A DNA stretch of 64,000 bases, taken from NCBI RefSeq assembly GCF_905220565.1, contig NC_059395.1, positions 9,775,289 to 9,839,288 on the forward strand, read 5' to 3'. Position numbers and translations under genes: made by a program. The notes under the pieces are model-generated. The model was given only the letters and a program-made list of their open reading frames with translations, had not been told where the DNA came from and did no database searches. The DNA is from Melitaea cinxia. Its lineage: Eukaryota > Arthropoda > Insecta > Lepidoptera > Nymphalidae. Within the stretch, counting starts at the first letter, position 1, and each line of letters starts with the position of its first letter. Positions 46,126 through 57,304 of this stretch are shown in pieces.

Positions 46126-46559
46126 ATGTATTTCATTGAGGCAATCATTTTTAAGTTAACGATTTTTATAAGTAGTTCTTGTAGAACAATCTAAATTGAT
46201 CGAACACGTGTAGCGCGTTAAAAAAAATATGTAATAAATATATGTAAATGTAATTAAATTAAAAGAGCATAGAATAAGAGAATATGAATTCATTCTTTCT
46301 TAACGCGACGAACTAAATCTCAGAGAGGTAAATATATATTAAAAAAAATGTTAGTGATCAGATTGGATTGGAGAACAAAATTAAATTAGACTAACATAGA
46401 AAGTAGTTTAATACAAGGAAACACAATTTTAAGCTTAATACAAATTTGAATGAACAAACAACTTTATCTTCCTTTTATGGATTAATCGTACGAGGTTAAC
46501 ACAACCCGAAATTATTTTAAATCTACACTATGGACCGAAATACATTTTTGATTAATCTA

Positions 46560-47010
46560 ATATTAATTTAAACTACACTGCGGGTTCGAATTATTCTGAC
46601 ACGTGGGTGGAGGTTAAACTGCGGTCACTTATCATAGCGGTCTCCGTGACTCGTAGCTTCGCAGAAACTCCCTGGGTGATCATCCGCCAGTCTCTGGAGT
46701 TCAGTTGTCCAAACTCCGCGACACCATCGCCATCACGATGTCAGCCGGGGTTGAAAAAATTCTGCTCGGCCAGAGGGAAGAATCCCGATGTTGATCAGAA
46801 GAGGTTGAGCAGTTCTTTATCGTAATTGTGGGGTCCTAGCAGCCAACCCACATAATCCTGCCACGTGGTATCACCGGCAACAACGGCACTGCACGTGTCC
46901 GCCACGCCAAGCACCCTGGAAGGTCACACCAGAAAGTGAGTCCCTCCGAAGTCAACTCTCAACGTCTCTGGGTTAACACGGAAATGGCCCACAAAGACGA
47001 GCGCACCTAA
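46560..47010. other. GC-richer stretch of unknown origin
   Basis: Higher GC than its flanks, no protein similarity seen in six frames; the 72-codon frame at 46607-46825 is not convincing. Possibly an old LINE fragment. Confidence 0.35.
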
Positions 47011-47159
47011 CCTAACCTTACCTTCCTAACATTTTACAATAATTTAATTTAATAAAACAATAAACTTTAGAGCAAATAAAATTAATCTAACACTCACAAT
47101 CTACACACATATTCGCAATTAAAACAAAAGTAAGAAAGTAAGTAATTAAAATTAAATCG

Positions 47160-47336
47160 CTTCAGCCTGTAATATCCCACTACTGGGCATAGGCCTCTTT
47201 CCCAATGTAGGAGAAGGATCAGAGCTTAATCCATCACGCTGCTCCAATGCGGGTTGGCGGATATATTCCCTACTATGAGTAACGATCGCTATCAAGTGTA
47301 CATGATAACAACCGGGACCGATGGCTTAATGTGCTC
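47160..47336 (-). mobile_element. SINE 3' half, split by the RTE insertion
   Basis: 'cccactactgggcataggcc' and 'aatgcgggttggcggatata' match the complement of 13900-14022. The 5' half resumes at 50626. Confidence 0.8.
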
Positions 47337-47599
47337 CAATAGTCCAGAGGGTGGGGCCACTAGATATCTGTCCGATAACTGGTTGGAACCGCTACGGGTA
47401 AGCGACCCCGGACTGCTCTAGCTGCTAGTGTCACACACCCCTCCCCGTGATCCGTGGCACTGGTATCCGTAACCCCAGATCCTTCTCTCCCATAAATCCT
47501 TCTCACCTATCCTTCTTCTTAGCTTGAATTCCCAAGGAGGGTTGATGTCAGGCAGGCGGCCGGTCGTAAAATATACATGCCAAATCATTATGTGACAAC

Positions 47600-48961
47600 A
47601 TGAGTTTGGGAATTAAAGTATGCGATAATGTTAGGGCGTACCCCGCAGGCGACGCGCAGATGCAGCACCCGGCGTCTGTGGGAAATGGACAAGGGTTGCT
47701 GCACCAGGGACGGGGGCAGCGTAAGAGGCGAGTCCAGGAGGTGAACTTGAGGATTGCGAGTTGGAATGTGGGTACGATGACTGGGAGAGGACGAGAGCTA
47801 GCAGATGTTTTGAAAAGACGGATAAATATAGCATGCTTGCAGGAGACGAAGTGGAAGGGACAGAGAGCAAGAGAAATTGGGGCGGGTTATAAGTTTTATT
47901 ATTGCGGCTGCGATGGGAAAAGAAATGGCGTAGGTATAGTGTTAGATAGAGAGCTCAAGAACAAGGTGACGGATGTGAAAAGAGTGAATGATAGAGTTAT
48001 TGTAGTAAGACTGTTGATGGAAGACTCGGTTTTAAATGTAGTTAGTGTGTATGCGCCGCAAACTGGATGCGATGACAGTATGAAAGAAAGGTTTTGGGAG
48101 GATTTTGATGCGGTTGTAATGAGAATACCAGAATGTGAGGAAATATACATTGGAGGAGATTTTAATGGACATGTAGGAAGGATGAATGACGGGTATGAAA
48201 GAGTGCATGGGGGCCGAGGTCACGGAGTCAGGAACCGAGACGGTGAAGCTCTACTGGAAGCAGCCTTGGCCTTTGACTTAGCAATAGCCAACACATTCTA
48301 CCAAAAACGGGAACAACACCTTGTCACATACCGTAGTGGTCTACACTCTACCCAAATTGACTACATTCTTTTAAGAAGAAACAGGCTAAAATCGGCCAAG
48401 GACTGCAAGATAATACCGAGTGAGAGTCTTGTCTCCCAGCATAGACTACTGCTCCTGGATTTAACTCTGAGAGTTCAGAGTTTAAATAAGAGCCCGAAGC
48501 CCCCAGTTAGAACGAAATGGTACAGACTGGATGATAGGAAGATGGCTGCAGAATTCCGGGAAAGAGTGATTGGTAAACTGATAGAGATGGGAGATATGGT
48601 GGGGATGGGAGTAAACGAGTGCTGGAGTGAGATGGCAACGTGGGTGCGAAGTGTAGCAAGGGATGTCCTAGGGGAAACGAAAGGGAAAAGAAAGATAGAG
48701 AGGGATACATGGTGGTGGAATGAGGAAGTACAGACGATTTTGAAAGAAAAGAAGAATGCTTTCAAAGAATGGAAAAGAGTGGAAGATGGAAATGACAGAG
48801 AAAAGAAAATAAAAAGATTAGAATATCAAAATAGTAAAAAGAAGGCTAAGAAAGCAGTCGCAATCGCAAGGGCCAAGGTTCAAGATAAGTTGTATGATTT
48901 TTTAGAGAGCCCACAAGGTCAAAAAAATCTTTTTAGAATAGCGAGAGAGAGAGAGAGATGA
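47600..48961 (+). CDS. RTE endonuclease region (453 codons)
   Basis: Apurinic-endonuclease-like domain that nicks target DNA for target-primed reverse transcription. Visible motifs: IASWNVGTM (52-60), LQETKW (80-85, catalytic Glu82), VYAPQ (150-154), GDFNGHVG (186-193), TQIDYILLRR (251-260) and SQHRLL (279-284) where most families have SDH. Residues 340-450 are Lys/Arg/Glu-rich linker. The frame stops at TGA 48959-48961 directly after a (GA)n run (48942-48958), overlapping the start of the next frame; RTE elements normally have one continuous ORF, so slippage of one GA unit is the likely cause. The Met at 47600 is the first good start; upstream AUGs are not in a long frame. Confidence 0.85.
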   Translation: MSLGIKVCDNVRAYPAGDAQMQHPASVGNGQGLLHQGRGQRKRRVQEVNLRIASWNVGTMTGRGRELADVLKRRINIACLQETKWKGQRAREIGAGYKFYYCGCDGKRNGVGIVLDRELKNKVTDVKRVNDRVIVVRLLMEDSVLNVVSVYAPQTGCDDSMKERFWEDFDAVVMRIPECEEIYIGGDFNGHVGRMNDGYERVHGGRGHGVRNRDGEALLEAALAFDLAIANTFYQKREQHLVTYRSGLHSTQIDYILLRRNRLKSAKDCKIIPSESLVSQHRLLLLDLTLRVQSLNKSPKPPVRTKWYRLDDRKMAAEFRERVIGKLIEMGDMVGMGVNECWSEMATWVRSVARDVLGETKGKRKIERDTWWWNEEVQTILKEKKNAFKEWKRVEDGNDREKKIKRLEYQNSKKKAKKAVAIARAKVQDKLYDFLESPQGQKNLFRIARERER

Positions 48962-50601
48962 ATGCAGGAGATGTAAACCATATGAAATGTATAAAAGACG
49001 AAGCGGGGAAGATCTTGACGGACAATGAGGAAATAAAAGAACGCTGGAAGAGATACTTTAATAACTTGATGAACGAAGAAAATGAATGGAGCGGAGTGTT
49101 AGAAAATGTACGAAGTAATGAAGGAATGGTGAAAGAGGTAAGTATAGAGGAAGTGAAGATGGCAGTGCAGAGTATGAAGAATGGAAAAGCAGTTGGGCCA
49201 GATGGTATACCAGCGGAAGTGTGGAAGTTTTTGAATGCGGATGGATGGAAGTGGCTGACTTTATTTTTCAATAAGTTGCTGCAAGAAGAGGTTATACCCG
49301 AGGAATGGTGCTACAGTTCACTGGTGCCCATTTTTAAAAATAAAGGTGACATACAGGACTGCAGCAGCTATCGGGGAATAAAGCTCATGTCACATAGCAT
49401 GAAGATATGGGAGAAAGTGATAGCGCGACGAATGAGAGAAGAATGTGAGGTCACACAGAACCAATTTGGATTTATGCCGGGCCGGGGAACTACGGACGCC
49501 ATATTTGCACTCCGCCAACTCTGCGAAAAATATCGACTCGCACAAAAAGACTTGCATATGGTGTTCGTGGATCTGGAAAAGGCATATGATAGGGTCCCCC
49601 GTAAGGTTCTGTGGTGGGCTATGAAAAGGAAAGGAGTGCCAGAGAAGTATGTACGACTTGTTCAGGCGATGTATGATAGAGCTAGCACCCACGTCCGGTC
49701 CGAAGCCGGGGTAACTGACAAGTTCAGTGTGGCTGTAGGTTTGCACCAGGGGTCGGCTTTAAGCCCGTATCTCTTCCTCCTGGTAATGGATGTTCTAACA
49801 TCAGACATACAGGAGGAAGCACCCTGGTGTATGCTGTTTGCTGACGACGTTGTTCTTGTCGGAGATAATGTCCTTGAGGTACAGAGCAGACTGGGAAAAT
49901 GGCAGGAAAGACTGGAGGGCGCGGGATTGAGGATAAGTAGGTCTAAAACCGAGCACTTGTTCTGCGATTTCAGCGGTTCGTCCGGTTTTTCCCATATTGC
50001 CTTGGATGGTTTATCCCTACCAGTCTGCTCAGACTTCCGCTACCTTGGGTCATTAATACAAAATGACGGCAACATAGACCGTGACGTGAAAAATAGAATA
50101 AATGCGGGATGGATGAAATGGCGACAGGTCTCTGGAACAGCTTGTGATCCACGAATGCCCCTTAAACTTAAGGGGAAAATCTATAAAACGATCATAAGAC
50201 CTGTCGTAATGTATGGATCAGAATGTTGGGCAACAAAAGTGACGGATGAAAGAAGAGTGCACGCAGCCGAGATGAGAATGCTAAGATGGATGTGTGGAGT
50301 AACGAGGAAAGATCGGATTAGAAATGAGTATATAAGGGGAAGTTTGAAAGTAGCACCTGTGACAGAGAAAATAAGGAGCAATAGGTTAGCGTGGTATGGG
50401 CATGTAATGAGGAGGGATGACCGCTATGTCGGTAAAAGAATGTTAGGGATGAATGTCGAAGGACGAAGAGCGATCGGCAGACCGAAAAAGCGATGGATGG
50501 ATTGTGTGAGTGAGGATATGAGAAAGAAAGGAGTAAGCACTGAAGTGACGAATAATAGAGAGGAATGGAAGAGAAAAACATGTTGTGCCGACCCTACATA
50601 A
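48958..50601 (+). CDS. RTE reverse transcriptase region (547 codons)
   Basis: RNA-templated DNA polymerase. Motifs: GKAVGPDGIPAEVWK (76-90), YRGIKLMSHSMKIWEKV (138-154), FGFMPGRGTTDAI (170-182), FVDLEKAYDRV (203-213, first catalytic Asp205), GLHQGSALSPYLF (261-273), LFADDVVLVG (293-302, catalytic Asp pair), then YLGSLIQ and the C-terminal GRPKKRWMDCV typical of RTE. Undisturbed by stops. The domain order endonuclease-RT and the short 3' UTR place it in the RTE clade. Its ATG may not be a real start: the frame is probably fused to the endonuclease in intact copies. Confidence 0.88.
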   Translation: MNAGDVNHMKCIKDEAGKILTDNEEIKERWKRYFNNLMNEENEWSGVLENVRSNEGMVKEVSIEEVKMAVQSMKNGKAVGPDGIPAEVWKFLNADGWKWLTLFFNKLLQEEVIPEEWCYSSLVPIFKNKGDIQDCSSYRGIKLMSHSMKIWEKVIARRMREECEVTQNQFGFMPGRGTTDAIFALRQLCEKYRLAQKDLHMVFVDLEKAYDRVPRKVLWWAMKRKGVPEKYVRLVQAMYDRASTHVRSEAGVTDKFSVAVGLHQGSALSPYLFLLVMDVLTSDIQEEAPWCMLFADDVVLVGDNVLEVQSRLGKWQERLEGAGLRISRSKTEHLFCDFSGSSGFSHIALDGLSLPVCSDFRYLGSLIQNDGNIDRDVKNRINAGWMKWRQVSGTACDPRMPLKLKGKIYKTIIRPVVMYGSECWATKVTDERRVHAAEMRMLRWMCGVTRKDRIRNEYIRGSLKVAPVTEKIRSNRLAWYGHVMRRDDRYVGKRMLGMNVEGRRAIGRPKKRWMDCVSEDMRKKGVSTEVTNNREEWKRKTCCADPT

Positions 50602-50625
50602 GTGGGATAAGGGCAGGAAGATGAT

Positions 50626-50815
50626 GACCGATGGCTTAATGTGCTCTCCGAGGCACGGTGGGGAGACCCAAAAGGACTGCACAAACACCCAGACCACGGC
50701 AAACACCTGCATGGCCAATACAAATGTTTGTCATGTGCGGGTATCGAACCAGCAACCGCCAGCGCAACAGGTACAGTCTATGACTGTGACCGCTGCGCCA
50801 ACGCGGCACAAATTA
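50626..50815 (-). mobile_element. SINE 5' half with B box, split by the RTE insertion
   Basis: 'cacaaacacccagaccacgg' and the complement of the B box ('gggtatcgaaccagc') are followed by the complement of the A-box region near 50780-50810. Continues 47160-47336. Confidence 0.8.
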
Positions 50816-51109
50816 AACAAAAATGTTTAATATTACAACAACTCACCCAAAAAATCGCACCCTGAACCTGACCGAGGCTGAAGACAAAGGAAGGAGCGGC
50901 ACAGCACCAGCGCTTTTATAGTGTTGAGCCTAGTCTACACCGTGAACCCCACCAACGGCTGCTTACGCAGCCCTACGTCACACAAAACACGCTAATAGCG
51001 AAACGCTTAGCAATGAAGAATAATAATTCGACGAAACGAAATAATTGTTAAGAGAATGAACGCGGAATAAAAATATACGTTACACACGTGTTTAAGTTTC
51101 GTCTGACTT

Positions 51110-51400
51110 TTTTATATACGAAAAGTGCGACAAACAATAAGCGTACAGCCGGCCTGATGTTTAGCGGTTATCGTAGCCTATAGACGCCTGCAACACCAGA
51201 AGCATTGTAATCGTGTTTCTGACCCCACACCGACCCTCCCTCAAAAGCTCTGGCCACTTTAAACAACACTACTTGAGAGCAATATCATTTAGCTGTGGTC
51301 TTCTGTAAGGTTGAGATATTTCCCCAGACGGCCTGCTCTAGATTTTGAGCAGAACATTTCCTACTGTGTCCTACTTCAATAACTAACTCTGGCTTTAGAC
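51110..51400 (-). mobile_element. LINE 3'-end repeat, family A
   Basis: 'gacaaacaataagcgtacag', 'gcctgcaacaccagaagcat' and 'gtggtcttctgtaaggttg' in order. Confidence 0.65.
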
Positions 51401-51445
51401 AGTCTTCAAATGCAAAATTCATTTACATAAATATGTATAAAGAAG

Positions 51446-51666
51446 GGGGTTCATGGGGGTTTTTGCCAATAGTCACCACGCTGGGCAGGCGGGTTGGTGA
51501 CGCAGTGTGGGACGTCCGCCGGCCCGTTGGACCGACAATCTACGTAAGATTGTCGGTGTAGGCTGGATGAGGATTGCGGAAAACCGGGATGTCTGGCGCG
51601 AACTTGGGGAGGCCTTGTCCGGCAGTGGACTGCCATAGGCTGAAGTGATGATGATGATGATGAGTG
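51446..51666 (+). mobile_element. Chimeric RTE 3' end with 13-bp target duplication
   Basis: 'cgttggaccgacaatctacg', 'gaaaaccgggatgtctggcg' and the (GATG)n tail are RTE 3' sequence. The first ~50 bp ('gtcaccacgctgggcaggcg') is the inverted complement of family C. ATGTATAAAGAAG is repeated at 51433-51445 and 51667-51679. Confidence 0.7.
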
Positions 51667-51679
51667 ATGTATAAAGAAG

Positions 51680-53515
51680 CACATTCTGAGGCAACCTACA
51701 CTTACGCAGTGAAGAAGCGTACAGTATAATCCGCCACCATTGTTTTTCAATCCTAACATTGGTCAGTTACCAAAATTAAGCAAAATAAATTGTAGCAACA
51801 AAATTATCTGAGATGGTAATTTTTAAAATCTATTGGGGAATATATTTTTACCAATATTGATGGGAATTTCCCCTCCTAGTTTTATTTAGTTAACTGTCTG
51901 TGGTTTTAGCAATCGTCAAAAGCTGTCCAGGTTAGAAGTTTTTTGATAATTTTTTATAACTTTGTTTTATTTATTTCTTACGCTCCTTTCTCAATTTTTT
52001 TTTTGGGTCACTCGAGACCCCTTGTGACTAAATGGGTGATTTTCTTAATACACCTAATTAAAGGTTAAATTCAAAAAGCAGCCAAAGATGGCGAATTATA
52101 CGGTAGGTCATTAAATTAGTTCTGTTTAATCGATTTTTTACTGTGCACAACAATACACTTTCTGCTAAATGACAGTGTGATTAATGGTTTATCATTGTAA
52201 TCTGGAGACGTATTTAGCTGAGTTCCACAGAGAGTGTATTTAAGAGCAAGTCTAATAGTTTCAACATTATATCGTAGGAATACTTATTACTACAACCTAT
52301 TTCAAATACGCTACGAGATAATAAAGGCAAGTTGTTTGTACATACTTATTTTTATTTTTTTGATATAGTCACACTACGCCTATTTAACCAAAGAATAGCA
52401 CTATATGTTTAAAAGCAAACAATGAAAAATTCTGGCCATTTATCATTTTTTTTTTATTTTAACTTTTATGTGATTTCTTAAGTCAATTTCGTAGGTGGCA
52501 TGAGTCATGCTAGTTGAAAACAAATTCTTAAATTCATCACTACGTTAACGTGACTAATTGTTTTGAATGTGTCTCTGGCGGTTCCATTTTTAAAAAATAG
52601 CGTGTTTTCAAAATGGATCCCGCAGAGACAGCTGTGAACAGACGTACGTACGCCAGAGCGACTGCGGTCACAGCCCTAAAATACTATCTTGTCGCTTGCT
52701 GTTACGTACCCATACCTAGTTATAGCCTAAAAGGTTATTTCTTTTGACGAGTAATAAAATGTTTCTTTTTTATTTAGGTATAAGCAAAATAAATACTTAG
52801 TAATTAAATATGCGAAATAGGCCTAATGCTTCCTTAAATTTTATAATTTTGAATATTTAATACAATAATGAAGGATCTAATATATTACATAGGTACCTAT
52901 GCCATAATAAAATCAAATTTATAATATCTTATTTACTGGTTTATTATTCTATAAACACGTAATCACATATCAAATTATTTTATCGTTTAAATAAGTTAAA
53001 TAAAGTTTGGATTTGTAAGTAAAAATGTTTGGTGAATATAATTTTGTCGCATAACAAAAAGTAAAAATGTAGGTCGACAACGTCAAAACGCAATGATGAC
53101 AGCGGGAGGGCCAAACGGTCCCCGGTCATTGCATTATAATAATTATTCAAAACATAGTTTTTGTTGGTAACAACGAAGAATTTTATAATTAATTCATTAT
53201 GTTAGCTTACATTTCGATACCTGCATAAATATTTTCATTTAATTTCGATGCATTGAATCCATTAAAATCCGTCCAAAGCAAAACTTAAGTGCATTTGAAA
53301 TAAATGTGTTAAAATAAAATCTATCAATACTTTATTGTGGTATATAATATGGAACATTCGGTAGAACTAGAGTACAACAAAACTCTAGCTGAATATCGGC
53401 TAATTCGGTAACTACAGTAGCTAAATTTATATATTTCGTGATAACAACGCGTTGGCTCAATAGATGTGCTAGCGAAAGCGACGAGTTCCATTCCGAGCAT
53501 AACAAATATTTTATA
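51680..53515. other. No gene recognised; one imperfect hairpin
   Basis: AT-rich. At 52569-52640 'gtctctggcggttccatttt' and 'aaaatggatcccgcagagac' form an imperfect 20-bp stem. Confidence 0.45.
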
Positions 53516-53520
53516 TTCTA

Positions 53521-53793
53521 CTAGCTGTGCTCGCGACTTCGTCCGCGTGTAATTTAATACAATAGTTTTTGTTCAGTTCGCAGAGTTATAAAAAAAAATC
53601 TAAAATAAAAGTAGCCTAAGTTACTCCTTACTACATCAGCTATCTGCCAGTGAAAGTCCCGTCAAAATCGATCCAGCTGTTTCAGAGACTAGCCGGAACA
53701 AACAGACAGACAGACAGTAAGAAAACAATTTAAAAAAATCTTTTTGTTATATGAACCGTGTGAACAGACACTCAAATTTTATTTATTTGTATA
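53521..53793 (-). mobile_element. Non-autonomous Helitron
   Basis: ACTAG at 53520-53524 with 'gctcgcgacttcgtccgcgtg'; other end 'tttgtatagat' at 53787-53796. Confidence 0.65.
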
Positions 53794-53795
53794 GA

Positions 53796-54275
53796 TATAG
53801 AGTACCTGGGTGACCGAGCTTAGCTCGGTATTTTTAGGAATTCGTGTTTTTTGGAAATCATATTAAAATAGGAATTACATATTATTTATAAAATATGAAT
53901 AATATTATTTTAACCGACAGTAATAAAAAATATAAATAAATATAAAAAATTAAATGTAAAAAGATAATTAAAAAAAAAATAATAATTATAAAATATGAAT
54001 AATATTTTTAGATTTTACCGACATAATAATAAAAAATAAGAACTGGCTATTTAAATAAAAAATAACGAGTGCAATTAAAAAAAATAAATAATAATCGATC
54101 TGGAAAGAGGATTGGTACTAAACTAAAACCTGGGATAAAACGACATTTTCTAAAAATGAATCCTATCTAGATTTATTCATCTCCCCCGAAATCCTCTGCA
54201 TACTAAATTTCATGAAAATCGTTGGAGCCGTTTCCGAGATTCAGATTCTATATATATACAAGAATTGCTCGTTTA
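53796..54275. mobile_element. Repeat family J, second copy
   Basis: 'gtacctgggtgaccgagctt', 'cgacattttctaaaaatgaa' and 'ttggagccgtttccgagatt' as in 29789-30360; directly abuts the preceding Helitron. Confidence 0.6.
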
Positions 54276-54638
54276 TGTAAAGATATAGATAAAGATGTCT
54301 CTCTTCATCCTCTAACACAGGATTTACATTTTCGGGAGTTGTTGAGTATTAAGCGTTTATTAATATTTTATCGGCCTTAAAAAAAAGGTGGAGGTTCACC
54401 ATTAGACTGTAAATAAATAAATATCTTATAACATTCACACACGGTTGTTTGCTCCTATGGTAAGCAACTTAATGCTTGTGTACAGGTAACAACCGACTGT
54501 TATGACTATTTTTTTTTATAAATATACATAGGAATAATACTTTAAAAAATACATATAATTTGTATGATTTTATTTTTGTGTTACCCACACATTAGGAAAT
54601 TCTATAAAAAATGTTTCAATACACATAAATAAATACAA

Positions 54639-54934
54639 CAGTAAGTACGAAAGTAACCAACATAGCCCACAGAATCAGCAAGTTGAAGTGGCAGTGGGCT
54701 GGTCATCTGTGTCGCAGGACCGATGGCCGTTGGAGTAGACGGGTCCTGGAGTGGAAACCGCGTCTTGGCAAACGCAGTGTCGGACGTCCTCCGGCCCGTT
54801 GGACCGACGATCTACGTAAGATTGCCGGTGTAGGCTGGATGAAGATTGCGGAAAACCGGGATGTCTGGCGCGAATTGGGGAGGCCTATGTCCAGCAGTGG
54901 ACTGCCATAGGTTGAAGTGATGATGATGATGATG
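54639..54934 (+). pseudogene. RTE LINE 3' end, 12-bp target duplication, (GATG)n tail
   Basis: Reads KWQWAGHLCRRTDGRWSRR, then GKRSVGRPPARWTDDLRKI and AENRDVWRELG, the conserved C-terminal end of RTE proteins. AAATAAATACAA is repeated at 54627-54638 and 54935-54946. Confidence 0.8.
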
Positions 54935-54954
54935 AAATAAATACAAATACTACA

Positions 54955-55010
54955 CCCAGACTCAGGCGGGAATCGAACCCGCAACCAGCTGAGCAGAAAA
55001 CAGGGCCACT
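54955..55010 (-). repeat. tRNA-like B-box sequence (minus strand)
   Basis: The complement of 'ggcgggaatcgaacccgcaa' is a B box; the A-box side is degenerate. Probably SINE debris. Confidence 0.4.
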
Positions 55011-55059
55011 AAAAATTGGAACAAAGGGCTATTCAAAGTCTGTATTTTTGTGTAGAAGA

Positions 55060-55318
55060 AGAAGAATAAGAAGTTTTGACTGGGTGGGCCGATTTTGATA
55101 TATTTTTTTGATTGTATCGTGTATTGTGGTGCATGTCATATGTACTGATACTGTATTGTAGTCCCATTTAAAATTGATCAAGATCGGATGAGTACTCGTA
55201 GGTACTTTTTGAATAATATTTGATAACGCGCGTTACTATTTTTTCGTCTACTTAGATTGTGTTACTTGTCGATGTAATTGAAGTCGGTTTTTTTCGTCTG
55301 CTAGCAAAAACAATTATT
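55060..55318. mobile_element. MITE family F fragment
   Basis: 'ttgactgggtgggccgattt' and the end 'ttgaagtcggtttttttcg' match other copies. Confidence 0.6.
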
Positions 55319-56084
55319 CATTACATAAGAAAAAAGCTTACGTTCTTTTCTTTATTCACATCCTTAGTTGCTTCCGAATTTCCAGCAACCGCTATAGAAT
55401 AGGTTCCTACCAAGTACTTATCTAATCTGATTTTCCACTAAGTAAAAAGGCTCAAAATGTTCTTGTGCTCCATGTAGCTAATAGCTTGTAGGCTAATGGT
55501 GATTAGTTCTCGCATACTACGAGTATATATGTTCTTTAAATTTAGTCGTTGAAACGCATTTGGATCATTTGATCAGCAATTGTTTATCGGTTCCGATTTT
55601 CACTTTACATCTTTACTGAGTATTGTCGTTAAAAGACATAATTATATTACCGTCCATTTGATCCTTTTATTATATTTTATTCTTTTTTTTTTAATTTCAA
55701 GATAATTATGTATTTGCTTCAAGCTTTTTTTCCAACAAATGTTATTCGAAATCGATGAAATCAACTTAACAATTTTTTCCAGAGTTACTAATACGTTGTA
55801 TAATTTATGATCACAGTAATGTTTAAGTTTCCGCCGTAGTCGACACGGGCTAAGACAAAGTGTACGATTAATCAACGTTTATTGTCCTGAATATCGTCGC
55901 TGGGTACTTTGAAAACACATTTACTTCGTGTAATGTTTCTGCAACGACTAATATATAGCAATTTACTTCTTATCCTGAAATAAATAGTGCTTATACAGAG
56001 GAAATCGATAGTTATTGTCATTACAAAAGAAACCAATTAGAAAATTATGGAAAATTTGTATGGTTCATACAAATAAATGAAGTG
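55319..56084. other. No gene recognised
   Basis: AT-rich; nothing recognised. Confidence 0.45.
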
Positions 56085-57134
56085 AACCGCGAACCATCAC
56101 TCTTATTGAGCAGAATAGGGGGTCCAAAGTTTTCCAAAGACCATTGGGGAGAAACCTTCTTGCAAAACTCAAAACAGCTGATGGCAGACCGTTTGCTCTC
56201 GCCCTCAGATCCGAGAAGAGGTCGAGAATTTTTATGGACAACTGAACTCGTCAAGGGCACGCAAGTCTGAGACTTGAGTCACCTAAGATCCACGTGCACC
56301 ATTGTTCCACCATTATTCGCAGGACATACCGTACATCGAAGTAGATGAGATTAGTGCAGCGCTCGGGCAGTTTAAAGACGGAAGGGCCCCGGGAATGACG
56401 GAGTTACGACTGATCTACTTAAAGCCGCTGGTTAATCTGCTCCAAAAAGCCTTGACTCTTTAATGCCGACATCCACCGAAGTACCACGCTAAAGTCGGTG
56501 TCCAGGAGTGTGTTGGTGCTGTTCTTTAAGAGAAGTACACTTCTCCGAATTGTTCAGGATTATGTTTATCTAGGCTATACCATCCAGCTAGGCCGCAACA
56601 ACTTCGAGAAGGAGACCGATAGGAAATTTGGACTGGGCAGCGTTTGGCAGGCTTCCTCGAGTCTTCACTTCGAAGATTCCGCAATGGTTGAAGAAAAACG
56701 TCTTCGAGCCTTGTGTGTCCTACCTGTGTAAACATACGGAGCCGAGACGTGGACACTGACGAAGGGACTGCTCCACAAGCTTAAAGTCACTCAAAATGAA
56801 ATGGAACGGGCTATGCTTGGAGCTTCTCTCAAAGATAGGATAAGAAATGAGACTATCCGCAAGAAAACGAAAGTAACCGACATAGCCCACAGAATTAGCA
56901 AGTAATATAGCAATTAGTTAAAGTAGCAGTGGGCTGGTCATCTGTGTCAGAGGAACGATGGCTGTTGGAGCAGACATGTCCTGGAGTGGAGACCGTGTCT
57001 TAGCAAACGCAATGTGGAACGCCCTCCGGCCCGCTGGAATGACGATCTATGTAAAATTGTTCGTGTAGGCTGGATGAGGTGATGGTCCAGCAGTGGACTG
57101 CAATAGGCCAAACTGATTAACTGACTGACTGACT
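56085..57134 (+). pseudogene. RTE LINE copy, internally deleted, (TGAC)n tail
   Basis: Starts with the linker also found at 42740-42980 ('ccattggggagaaaccttct'), then the RT start 'gtagatgagattagtgcagc', then skips the catalytic RT core to YVYLGYTIQLG-like and HFEDSAMVEEKRLRA, TWTLTKGLLHKLKVTQ and MERAMLGASLKDRIRNETI, and ends in the 3' coding end and (TGAC)n at 57107-57134. Many frame shifts. Confidence 0.75.
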
Positions 57135-57211
57135 CGTGTTCTGTTTTTCACTGGTTTTGGCCTAAAGACTGTAAATTACAACACCATTAGCCTTCTTATT
57201 AACTCTTCTTA

Positions 57212-57262
57212 ATGTCCACTTTTATAGTTACAAAATAATTTTGTCGCTATAAAAGTGGATAT
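57212..57262. repeat. Fold-back palindrome
   Basis: 'tccacttttatag' and its exact complement 'ctataaaagtgga' flank a partly complementary 19-base middle. Confidence 0.6.
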
Positions 57263-57304
57263 TTAAGTTTTACACGTAGTCATAAGTACATATATATATT
57301 ATAT

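Larger units (their letters stand above)
47337..50625 (+). mobile_element. Nearly full-length RTE-clade non-LTR retrotransposon inserted in a SINE
   Basis: 3.29 kb with a 21-bp target duplication at 47316-47336 and 50626-50646, both from the host SINE. It has a 5' region of about 260 bp, an endonuclease frame, an RT frame and a very short 3' UTR (24 bp, ending 'gatgat'), as usual for RTE elements. The SINE is continuous across the insertion once one duplication is removed. Confidence 0.88.

Noticed and set aside
46607..46825. 72-codon frame in a GC-richer patch
   Set aside because: No motif, poor context; likely chance.
47010..47025. CTAACCTAACC telomere-like repeat
   Set aside because: Only two units, in a non-telomeric context.
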